Below, piece after piece: positions 1 through 6,543 of a DNA stretch of 6,749 nt. The DNA is taken from contig JAGHDA010000130.1 of assembly GCA_021160185.1 (NCBI GenBank), forward strand, positions 1 through 6,749, in the 5' to 3' direction. The stretch comes from Verrucomicrobiota bacterium. Its GTDB lineage: Bacteria; Verrucomicrobiota; Verrucomicrobiia; Limisphaerales; CAZBKV01. The notes under the pieces were generated by a model. The model ran no database searches, was not told where the DNA came from, and saw only the letters and a list, made by a program, of their open reading frames with translations. Made by a program: the position numbers and the translations under genes. The first letter of the stretch is position 1. Each line of letters begins with the position of its first letter.

Positions 1-8
1 CTTCGGAA

Positions 9-1421
9 TCAGTTCCGTTTGACGCGCGGGCCCTTGGGGGTGTCTTCCACCCGCCAGCCGCGCCGGAGCAATTCCTCGCGGATGGCGTCGGCGCGTTGGA
101 AATCGCGCGCCTTGCGCGCCTCTTGCCGTTCGCGCGCCAGGGCAAGAATCTCTTCGGGAACCTTCTCTTCAGGCTCGCCGAGCCCCCACACCGAGTCTAA
201 CCGCCGCCACGCGGCCAGAGCCGCCGCGGCCTGATTCGGAGTCAGCCGGCCTTCGCGGATGGCGCGGTTTTGTTCCCGCACCCAGTCAAAGACCGCGGCC
301 CATCCGGCGGAAACGTTGAGGTTCTCATCCATCGCCGCGGTGAAACGATCCAACGGCTCCGGCTGGGGCTCCGCTTCGGCGTCCCCGGCGATCTCGCGCA
401 GGCTTTGGAGGCAATCGTCCAGCCGCTCCAGCGCGCCGCGCGCGGCGCGGAGGCCTTGCAGGGTGAAATTGAGCGGATCGCGGTAGTGCGCGCTCAGGAG
501 CAGGAAACGGATTTCGCGCCCGGCGAAGCCTTGGGCCAGCAGATCGCGGAGGGTGAAGAAGTTGCCGAGGGACTTGCTCATCTTGCGCCCTTCCACGAGC
601 AAATGGGCCCCATGAAGCCAATAGTTCACGAAAGGCCGGCCCGAAGGCTGCAGCTCGGCCCCTTCGCTCTGGGCAATCTCGTCTTCGTGATGAGGAAAGA
701 TCAGGTCCTCGCCGCCCAGGTGGAGGTCGAAGCTGGGGCCGAGGTATTTCATGCTCATGGCGCTGCACTCGATGTGCCAGCCCGGCCGCCCTTCGCCCCA
801 AGGGCTTTCCCAATACACCTCTCCGTCCTCGGGCGACCGGGCCTTCCACAGAGCGAAGTCCGCCGCCGCGTCCTTGGCGTATTCGTCGCTGCTGACTCGG
901 GCGCCGGGCCGGAGCTGATCCAGATCAAGGTTCAGGAGCTGTCCGTACCGATGGCCGGCCCGGCAGTAGCGCTCGATGCTGAAATAGACCGAGCCGTCGG
1001 GGGCTTTGTAGGCGAAGCCCCTTTCCATCAGTCGCTGGACCAGCTTGATGATTTCGCCGATATGCTCGGCAGCCCGGGGCCGGCAATGGGGGGTAAGCAA
1101 ATGCAGGGCGGCCGCGTCTTCCCAAAAGGCTTTTTCATACCGGGAGGTGTACTCTTGCAGCGAGAGGCCGGTTTCCCTGACACCCCGGATGATCTTGTCC
1201 TCCACATCGGTGATGTTCATCACGTGGCGGACCTCATAGCCGCGGAACTCCAGGTAGCGCCGCACCAGGTCGGCGAAGACAAACGTCCGGAAGTTGCCGA
1301 TGTGTCCGTAGTCATAGACCGTAGGACCGCAGCAGTACATTCCGACCCGTCGGCCTGATGGGTCCAACGGCTTGAACGGCTCCACGCGTCGCGTGCGGGT
1401 GTTGAAAATCTGCAAGCCCAT
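9..1421 (-). CDS. cysS: Cysteinyl-tRNA synthetase (CysRS), complete
   Basis: This class I aminoacyl-tRNA synthetase charges tRNA-Cys with cysteine in the cytoplasm using ATP. From the ATG at 1421 it is 470 residues, the usual length for bacterial CysRS. Visible signatures are the N-terminal IFNT start, YCCGPTVYD (zinc-ligand Cys31), the HIGH-class motif as HIGN (40-43), NITDVEDK (69-76), GWHIECSAM (zinc ligand Cys219), GGEDLIFPHHEDE (zinc ligands His244 and Glu248) and KMSKS (280-284). The C-terminal anticodon-recognition part ends with the typical R-ARDFQRADAIREEL helix and a short basic tail. Ligand numbering follows alignment by eye to E. coli CysRS (C28, C209, H234, E238). The frame is open further upstream, to an ATG at 1520 and a TTG at 1580, but family homology begins at MGLQIFNT and a promoter-like site lies inside that extension, so I chose 1421. 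No strong Shine-Dalgarno precedes it, only a weak GAAG. It is divergent from the AsmA-like gene. Function is near certain; the start is likely. Confidence 0.97.
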   Translation of the reverse strand: MGLQIFNTRTRRVEPFKPLDPSGRRVGMYCCGPTVYDYGHIGNFRTFVFADLVRRYLEFRGYEVRHVMNITDVEDKIIRGVRETGLSLQEYTSRYEKAFWEDAAALHLLTPHCRPRAAEHIGEIIKLVQRLMERGFAYKAPDGSVYFSIERYCRAGHRYGQLLNLDLDQLRPGARVSSDEYAKDAAADFALWKARSPEDGEVYWESPWGEGRPGWHIECSAMSMKYLGPSFDLHLGGEDLIFPHHEDEIAQSEGAELQPSGRPFVNYWLHGAHLLVEGRKMSKSLGNFFTLRDLLAQGFAGREIRFLLLSAHYRDPLNFTLQGLRAARGALERLDDCLQSLREIAGDAEAEPQPEPLDRFTAAMDENLNVSAGWAAVFDWVREQNRAIREGRLTPNQAAAALAAWRRLDSVWGLGEPEEKVPEEILALARERQEARKARDFQRADAIREELLRRGWRVEDTPKGPRVKRN

Positions 1422-1440
1422 CGTCTTCAAGAACCAAGGC

Positions 1441-1470
1441 ACAATAACGGCCCGGGGGCGCGGCCGCCAA
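1441..1470 (-). promoter_or_regulatory. Candidate sigma70-type promoter of cysS
   Basis: On the minus strand a TTGGCG (-35 like, 1465-1470) is followed after 18 bases by TATTGT (-10 like, 1441-1446). Each box matches the consensus at four of six positions. The predicted transcript would start near 1434, leaving a leader of about 13 bases before the cysS ATG at 1421. That agrees with the family-based start and argues against the longer open frame. This was found by eye in a GC-rich region, so chance matches are possible. Confidence 0.35.
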
Positions 1471-1584
1471 GCAAAAGCGAGCCGGGCCTGGGTGGAAAGT
1501 TGACGCGGCAGGGGCAACATGGCAGCTTCAAACAAGCAGTCTATGGCGATGGATTTGGAACAAGAATTCGCCCGCTTCAAAACA

Positions 1585-1607
1585 GAGCCGAGTTAACCGA
1601 TCGGCTC
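1585..1607. repeat. Inverted repeat in the divergent cysS/AsmA-like intergenic region
   Basis: GAGCCGA (1585-1591) and TCGGCTC (1601-1607) are perfect 7-base inverted arms around a 9-base centre. The centre contains GTTAAC, and CGATCG spans its right edge, so small palindromes are nested within it. It lies 32 bases upstream of the AsmA-like ATG and about 160 bases upstream of the cysS start. It could be an operator for the divergent pair or a short RNA hairpin. It is not followed by a T-run in either direction, so it is not a classical terminator. I infer no specific regulator. Confidence 0.35.
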
Positions 1608-1639
1608 GAAAGGCTTGGCCTTCGCATCTTTCCCTTCTC

Positions 1640-4600
1640 ATGAGCTCGCATTCAGACTCCCGGCGCCAACAACGATCGCGGAAACGGCTATGGCTTCTTG
1701 GCATCCCGGCGGCTTTAGTCCTTCTCCTCCTGGCCGCGATCCTGGTTCTGACCAACCAGGCGTTTCTGAAAAAATTCATTCTCCCGCGCATCGCGGCCCG
1801 AAACAACGTCCGGATCCAAGCGGAGCGGATCCGTTTCCGGCCGTGGGGCAGTCTCTCGGTTACAGGGCTGGACGTGCGCACAGCGGACGGCAAGCCTTTC
1901 TTCAAAGCGGCCTCGGCCGCCGTCGACTACAATCTCCTCGCGTTGATCCGCGGCGATATCGATCTGGGCAAAGTCGCGCTCCAAAGCCCCAGCTTGCGCG
2001 TGGTCCAAAACGAGGACGGCTCCACCACCCTTGACGCCTTCCTCGCCAAAAGCGAAGAGGAAACAGCCCTTCGAGGCGGCGGCGCGCTGCCAAGCATCCA
2101 TATCGCTTCGCTTTCCGTAAGAGACGGCCGCTTCGAATTTATCGCAACCGGCAAATCCGCCACGCGGATCAGCGGCTTGAGCGTCGATCTCTCCGAACTA
2201 GGCCAGAACAGAACCGCCAAGCTCCGCTTGCAAGCCGCCGTTGACTGCCGGGCGGCTCAAACCAACCGGCTGGGGCTGAAAGTTTCCGCCGATTGGAAAC
2301 TGGACTTGGGCTCCGACCTCCTGCCCCGACTCGCCGCCGGCCGGCTCGACATCAACGTCCCGGAAGGGGAAGGGACGTTCGCCGAACTGAGGGCGCTGCA
2401 ATCGACGCTTCAGTGCGACATGACGCCCAAACGAATCAAGGAAGCTTCGCTGGCCTTCGCCAAAAACGGGACGGCGCTCGGAAGCTTTCGCCTCTCGGGC
2501 GTTTTGCCCTCAAAAAACACGCCCGGCCAACTGGAATACGTGATTCAAGGAATCGACCGGAATTGCCTCAACCTGCTCGGCGCGCCCTTCGGCCTGGATT
2601 TCGGCCAAACGCAAATCCAGGGCAACGGCACGATCAATCTGGGAGCCGGAGGAAGCCCCATCGCGGTTGCGGCCGGGATCGCCGCAAAAAGCTTTTCCCT
2701 CCGCCGCGGCGACCTGGCCATCCCGCCGTTGGACCTGAACGTGAGTGTGGGGGGAGACGCGGACTTGGACATGGAGCAAGCCCGCATCCGCGAACTGCGA
2801 ATCGAAGCCAAGCAAAACGGCCGGCCGCTCCTCGCCGGCTCGCTGGACCGCACGATGAACCTCATCTGGAACTTCCAACGCCGGCAAAGCGAAATGCTCG
2901 GCGCGATGCGAGGCGAAGCTGTCCAGGAAGACGCCATTTTCTCCGCCCGCCTGACCGGATTGGATCTGGAGCAATGGCGAAGCTTGTTTCCCGACCCTTA
3001 CAAGGAATCTCTCCGGGGCAAGGTGTGGATGGACATCAACATAACCAACCAGATGTTCGGCGTGCGCTTCGCCGCAGGCCTCACCGGTCGGGTGGAAAAT
3101 CTTTCTCTCCGGTTGGGAACCAACCGGGTGGAAAACGCCCTGGTCCGCCTGCGCACCGCCGCCTCCGTTGAGGACTTCCGCCTCCTGACCCTGGACGGGC
3201 TGGTTGCGGAAGTGGAGGAAGCCGGCCGCAGGCTCCTTGAAGCCCGCGGCTCAGCCAGCTACGACCTGCTCCAGGAACAAGGAGGCCAAATCCAGGTGGA
3301 TTTCGACGCGCCTCTCACCAACCTCCTCGCTCTCGCGCCTGCGCCCCAACTCCAGGCTCAAAGAGGAACCCTCCACGGGGACGCCCTGTTCAGCTATACC
3401 CCGTTGGAGCGAAGCGTCGATGTCTCCCTTGCCTTGAACGACTTTACCGGAAAGCTCGCCGATTTCTCCTTCAAGGGGCATCGACTCGAAGGCGGCGTCT
3501 CGGCCGAATTGCGCTCGGATTACCTTAACCTCCGCCGCATCTACTTTTCCTCGCACACCACCGGCGGCTCGGCGGGCGGCCTCGACATCAGCGGCCAACT
3601 GAACCGGGAAAACAACACCGGCTCCTTCCGCTACCACATCACCGGGGTGGACGAAAAAAGCCTCCAGCCCTTCCTCGCGCCCTATCTGCCGGAAGGAAGC
3701 CTTCTCTCCGCCACGATCGAAGGGGACGGCGCGATCCTCTACCGAACCAACATGAACCTCCAGATCGACGGCGGAATCAGCTTGAAGAACCTCCGCGTGG
3801 CTTCCAAAACCCCTTCGACGCAGGAAACCTCTCTGGATTTGGGAGCCGAGCTTCATCTCTCCTTCGAGCCTTATAAACTCCGGCTCCAAACCAACGTGGT
3901 CATCCTCCCCACCTCGGCGATGGCCGAAAACCGCCTTTACATCGACGGATTGCTGGATTTCTCGGTCACGAACCACGGGCCGTCCACGCTCGACCTCCAA
4001 GCCAAGTCCTTAAACTTGACCCCGCTCTACGAGCTGGCTATGGCGCTTTCCAGTCCTTCAGGCGCCTCTCGGCCCCTTCCCGAACAACCTGCGCCAACCG
4101 GGCCGCTCCTAATCGAGCCCTTCACGGCGCAGATCAAGATCGGCCGCCTTTACCTGCGGCAGTTGGTCGCCGAAAACTGGAACGCCACGTTGAGAATCGA
4201 AAACGGTCGAGCTCGCCTTGCCCCCTGCACATTCAAGCTCAATGACGCGCCCGTCTCGCTGGAGACAGCCTTTAACCCGTCGCGTCCGGCGGAGACCCTC
4301 CAACTCCACGCGGAGGCGGAAGGGCTGCCGTTGGCGCCACTGGCCGCCAGTTTCCTCGCAGCCGAGCCGGGAGAATACGTGGGCGACCTCTTCGGTTCCC
4401 TGGATATGAAAACCGCTCCCAACGCCGCTTTCCCACAGAACCTCGAAGGCCAAGGCCAACTGACCGTCACCAACCTGGCCCTGCGTGTGCTTCCGAAGTG
4501 GGCCAAGGATGTCCTGGTTCCTACAGCCGCCGCTCTGCGCGCGCCCGAGTTGATCAGCTCTCTGCCGGAATATGCCACTGCCGTTTTTCAAGCCGGCAAC

Positions 4601-4963
4601 GGCGTCCTCCAGATCAAGGACGCCTTGGTCGCCAGTCGACTCTTCATAGCTCAACCGAAGGGGACCGTCCGCCTCGCGGCGGATCCTGCAGAATGCCAAA
4701 TCAATCTTCCGGTGGACTTTGCCCTTTCCGTCAACCTCCTCCGCCGCATGAAGATCCAGGGCTTGCCCCAAGGCCCTCTGCCCGGCTTTGCCAATCTTCC
4801 CAACTTCGTCCAAGTGAAAGGGACGCTTGCCGCTTGGAAAACCCAGATCAACCAGACCGCGTTGGCAGGTCTCCTGGCGGGCGCGTCTGCGGCAACCACC
4901 AACGCGCCGCCGTCCCAGCGCAGTCTTCCCAACTTGCCCAAGCTGCCCAATCTCCGCCAATAG
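1640..4963 (+). CDS. AsmA/YhdP/TamB-like inner-membrane-anchored envelope protein
   Basis: The protein has 1107 residues. Residues 1-16 are polar and basic (RRQQRSRKR) and are followed by one hydrophobic segment (about 17-38, WLLGIPAALVLLLLAAILVL): a type II signal anchor that places the rest in the periplasm. Residues about 55-135 carry the AsmA/DUF748 N-terminal pattern (VRIQAERIRF, then D-KPFFKA, VDYNLLALIRGDIDLGKVALQSPSLRVV, then DGSTTLDAFL). The remainder is alternating, beta-rich-looking sequence with about six degenerate module starts near residues 300, 436, 551, 663, 785 and 887. Residues about 824-880 (PFTAQIKIGRLYL, RIENGRARLAPCTFKLND) resemble the AsmA C-terminal domain. The tail is Pro/Asn rich (SLPNLPKLPNLRQ). 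In E. coli such proteins (YhdP, TamB, YdbH) are implicated in phospholipid transport to the outer membrane; the same role here is inferred. The ATG gives an ideal anchor, but no Shine-Dalgarno is present and the 19 bases ahead are almost all pyrimidines. The M20 gene follows 72 bases downstream. Confidence 0.85.
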   Translation: MSSHSDSRRQQRSRKRLWLLGIPAALVLLLLAAILVLTNQAFLKKFILPRIAARNNVRIQAERIRFRPWGSLSVTGLDVRTADGKPFFKAASAAVDYNLLALIRGDIDLGKVALQSPSLRVVQNEDGSTTLDAFLAKSEEETALRGGGALPSIHIASLSVRDGRFEFIATGKSATRISGLSVDLSELGQNRTAKLRLQAAVDCRAAQTNRLGLKVSADWKLDLGSDLLPRLAAGRLDINVPEGEGTFAELRALQSTLQCDMTPKRIKEASLAFAKNGTALGSFRLSGVLPSKNTPGQLEYVIQGIDRNCLNLLGAPFGLDFGQTQIQGNGTINLGAGGSPIAVAAGIAAKSFSLRRGDLAIPPLDLNVSVGGDADLDMEQARIRELRIEAKQNGRPLLAGSLDRTMNLIWNFQRRQSEMLGAMRGEAVQEDAIFSARLTGLDLEQWRSLFPDPYKESLRGKVWMDINITNQMFGVRFAAGLTGRVENLSLRLGTNRVENALVRLRTAASVEDFRLLTLDGLVAEVEEAGRRLLEARGSASYDLLQEQGGQIQVDFDAPLTNLLALAPAPQLQAQRGTLHGDALFSYTPLERSVDVSLALNDFTGKLADFSFKGHRLEGGVSAELRSDYLNLRRIYFSSHTTGGSAGGLDISGQLNRENNTGSFRYHITGVDEKSLQPFLAPYLPEGSLLSATIEGDGAILYRTNMNLQIDGGISLKNLRVASKTPSTQETSLDLGAELHLSFEPYKLRLQTNVVILPTSAMAENRLYIDGLLDFSVTNHGPSTLDLQAKSLNLTPLYELAMALSSPSGASRPLPEQPAPTGPLLIEPFTAQIKIGRLYLRQLVAENWNATLRIENGRARLAPCTFKLNDAPVSLETAFNPSRPAETLQLHAEAEGLPLAPLAASFLAAEPGEYVGDLFGSLDMKTAPNAAFPQNLEGQGQLTVTNLALRVLPKWAKDVLVPTAAALRAPELISSLPEYATAVFQAGNGVLQIKDALVASRLFIAQPKGTVRLAADPAECQINLPVDFALSVNLLRRMKIQGLPQGPLPGFANLPNFVQVKGTLAAWKTQINQTALAGLLAGASAATTNAPPSQRSLPNLPKLPNLRQ

Positions 4964-4969
4964 GCGCAA

Positions 4970-4987
4970 GCCGATCCCGGTTTCGGC
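4970..4987 (+). terminator. Weak hairpin after the AsmA-like gene
   Basis: GCCGA (4970-4974) and TCGGC (4983-4987) form a 5-base-pair stem with an 8-base loop, 6 bases after the TAG stop at 4961-4963, followed by only a short GTTT. It is too weak for a confident intrinsic terminator. It could attenuate read-through into the dipeptidase gene or be chance. Confidence 0.2.
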
Positions 4988-5020
4988 GTTTCGAAGTGGC
5001 GACCGCCCCAACGATGGCGC

Positions 5021-5026
5021 TATCCT
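5021..5026 (+). promoter_or_regulatory. Possible -10 box immediately ahead of the M20 gene
   Basis: TATCCT at 5021-5026 matches the -10 consensus at four of six positions and ends 9 bases before the ATG at 5036. If used, the transcript would start about 3 bases before the ATG and be nearly leaderless. No convincing -35 box lies at the right distance (4998-5003 reads GGCGAC), so read-through from the AsmA-like gene remains an equal or better explanation. Confidence 0.2.
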
Positions 5027-5035
5027 CCTCAAGCC

Positions 5036-6433
5036 ATGACAGAAAATCCGAAGCAATACCTCTCGCGACGCCGGAAAGAAATTCTCGAGGAGTTCTTCGA
5101 CTACCTCCGAATTCCCAGCGTGTCCACCCAGCCCGAAAGGCGCACGGACGCGCGGCGGTGCGCCGAGTGGCTCGCCGCCCACTGCCGGAAAATCGGCTTG
5201 GAAACCGAACTCTGCGAGACAGACGGCAACCCGATTGTCCTGGCCCACACCCCGAAAGCCGCCGGCGAGTCCCGAAAACGCCGGCCCCGGTTCTTGGTCT
5301 ACGGCCACTACGACGTGCAGCCCGCCGAGCCGATCGAGCTGTGGAAAACCGATCCGTTCGAACCGGCGATCCGCCGCGGCGCGGTGTGGGCCCGGGGCGC
5401 GAGCGACAATAAGGGACAACACTTCGCCCATCTCAAAGGCGTCGAAGCCCACTTGAAAACAGGAACTCCGCTGCCGTGCGACATCGCCTTCGTAATCGAA
5501 GGAGAAGAAGAAATCGGCAGTGAGAACCTCGTGAAGTTCCTTCGCCGCAACCGCCGACGGCTGCGATGCGACGCGGTGGTGGTCTCTGACACCGGCATGC
5601 CGGCCAAGGGGCTTCCGGCTCTCACCTACGCCCTTCGCGGCGTGGCCGCGCTGGAGCTTTTCGTAAGCGGCCCCTCGCGCGATTTGCACTCGGGCATATT
5701 CGGCGGCTCGGTGGAAAACCCCGCCATGGCCCTCTGCCGTCTGTTGGCCAAGGCCCGCGCCGAGGACGGCCGCATCGCCATCCCGGGCTTCTACGATGAC
5801 GTGCGCGACCTGAGCCCCGCCGAGCGCAGGCAAATGCGGCGGCTGCCCTTCGACGCCGAAGCCTACAAGCGGCTCACCGGCGCGCCCGCCCTTTTCGGCG
5901 AGCCCGGCTTCACCGCATGGGAGCGGCGCACCGCCCGGCCCACCTTTGAGATCAACGGGCTCACAAGCGGCTACCAAGGCCCCGGCACGAAAACCATCAT
6001 CCCCGCCTCGGCTTCCGCGAAAGTGACCATGCGGCTTGTGCCCGACCAGGAGCCCAAGAAAATCCTCGCCCTGGCAAGCCGCTTCCTCAGGAAAGAAGCG
6101 CCCAAGTCGGTAAGGCTCCGCCTCGCCGTCGGCCACGGCGCGGCTCCTTACTACGTGGACCCGGATTCGCCCTTCTGCCAGGCCGCCCTCCGCGCCCTCA
6201 AGCAAGCCTTCCGCGCCGAACCGGTCTTGCTTCGGGAAGGCGGCTCAATCCCCGTGGTAAACGAATTCCACAAACAGCTCCGCGCTCCGGTGCTGCTGCT
6301 GGGCCTTGCCTTGCCGGACGACAACGCCCACGCCCCCAATGAGAAGTTCGACCTGACAAACCTCCGGGCGGGCATGGAGCTGGGCGCGGCTCTCTGGCCG
6401 GAGCTGAGCCGCGCGGCGCGCCCGGCCGGCTGA
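5036..6433 (+). CDS. M20-family metallo-dipeptidase (carnosinase/CNDP-like)
   Basis: The product is a cytoplasmic di-zinc-type aminopeptidase/dipeptidase of 465 residues, a normal length for M20 dipeptidases, with no signal peptide. All active-site elements are visible: VYGHYDVQP (metal ligand His91, and Asp93), RGASDNKGQ (bridging Asp124), EGEEEIGS (general base Glu158, metal ligand Glu159), VVSDTG (metal ligand Asp185), SRDLHSGIFGG (dimer-lid His218) and NAHAPNEKFDL (final metal ligand His432). Assignments follow the family pattern of mammalian CNDP2. The lid/dimerisation domain lies between about residues 195 and 320 and ends in the typical YQGPGTKTIIP. Likely substrates are short peptides for amino-acid recovery; the exact substrate cannot be read from sequence. 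The ATG is preceded by TATCCTCCTCAAGCC, which has no purine-rich ribosome site. The gene lies 72 bases after the AsmA-like gene on the same strand, so co-transcription is possible. DapE or ArgE are less likely, because the GHYDVQP and GEEEIGS patterns and the long lid fit the dipeptidase branch. Confidence 0.93.
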   Translation: MTENPKQYLSRRRKEILEEFFDYLRIPSVSTQPERRTDARRCAEWLAAHCRKIGLETELCETDGNPIVLAHTPKAAGESRKRRPRFLVYGHYDVQPAEPIELWKTDPFEPAIRRGAVWARGASDNKGQHFAHLKGVEAHLKTGTPLPCDIAFVIEGEEEIGSENLVKFLRRNRRRLRCDAVVVSDTGMPAKGLPALTYALRGVAALELFVSGPSRDLHSGIFGGSVENPAMALCRLLAKARAEDGRIAIPGFYDDVRDLSPAERRQMRRLPFDAEAYKRLTGAPALFGEPGFTAWERRTARPTFEINGLTSGYQGPGTKTIIPASASAKVTMRLVPDQEPKKILALASRFLRKEAPKSVRLRLAVGHGAAPYYVDPDSPFCQAALRALKQAFRAEPVLLREGGSIPVVNEFHKQLRAPVLLLGLALPDDNAHAPNEKFDLTNLRAGMELGAALWPELSRAARPAG

Positions 6434-6451
6434 CCCCCGCCGAACTTTCCC

Positions 6452-6481
6452 TTGACGGGAAGGCGACGCCCGAGGTTATAT
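6452..6481 (+). promoter_or_regulatory. Candidate sigma70-type promoter of the isomerase-like gene
   Basis: TTGACG (6452-6457, five of six to the -35 consensus) is followed after 18 bases by TTATAT (6476-6481). The overlapping TATATC (6477-6482) would give a spacing of 19. It starts 19 bases after the dipeptidase stop codon and the A/T-rich -10 stands out in a GC-rich region. The transcript would start near 6488, giving a leader of about 55 bases. This suggests the isomerase-like gene is transcribed separately from the genes upstream. Confidence 0.5.
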
Positions 6482-6502
6482 CTTAGCTCTGTTAAGGAAC
6501 CA

Positions 6503-6524
6503 GGCCGCGGCGCGCGCCCCGGCC
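6503..6524 (+). other. Strong GC hairpin in the predicted 5' leader
   Basis: GGCCG (6503-6507) pairs with CGGCC (6520-6524). After one C-C mismatch, GGC (6509-6511) pairs with GCC (6516-6518) around a GCGC tetraloop. It lies between the candidate promoter and the ATG at 6544, leaving 19 bases from its base to the start codon. It is followed by CAGAACAAGAACG rather than a T-run, so it is not an intrinsic terminator. It may stabilise the leader or influence ribosome access. No known riboswitch class is recognisable in such a short leader. Confidence 0.4.
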
Positions 6525-6543
6525 CCAGAACAAGAACGACATT

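Noticed and set aside
270..1358. A 362-codon open frame antisense to cysS
   Set aside because: It lies entirely within the certain cysS gene, has no domain signature and has the composition of an antisense shadow.
1421..1580. The cysS N-terminal extension to the TTG at 1580 as the true start, or as a targeting peptide
   Set aside because: CysRS homology starts at MGLQIFNT, TTG is a rarer start, no ribosome site supports it, and a bacterial cytoplasmic enzyme needs no targeting peptide.
2293..3171. A 292-codon open frame on the plus strand in another frame within the AsmA-like gene
   Set aside because: It is very Arg/Pro rich without motifs, while the AsmA-like frame is continuous across it. 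It is a frame shadow rather than a frameshift or overlapping gene.
4498..5412. A 304-codon open frame bridging the AsmA-like and dipeptidase genes
   Set aside because: It overlaps the ends of both real genes in another frame and is Arg/Pro/Ser rich with no domain.
4109..6205. A 698-codon open frame on the minus strand, antisense to the end of the AsmA-like gene and most of the dipeptidase gene
   Set aside because: It crosses two well-supported genes and an intergenic gap, has no recognisable domain or motif, and is Gly/Arg/Glu rich as expected from the antisense of GC-rich codons.
6400..6432. GC-rich palindromes (GCCGCGCGGC, GCCGGCCGGC) at the end of the dipeptidase gene
   Set aside because: They are inside the coding sequence and of a kind expected by chance at this GC content; no T-run follows.
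6503..6524. The hairpin as an intrinsic terminator for the dipeptidase gene
   Set aside because: It is not followed by a T-run and lies downstream of a good promoter, so a leader structure fits better.
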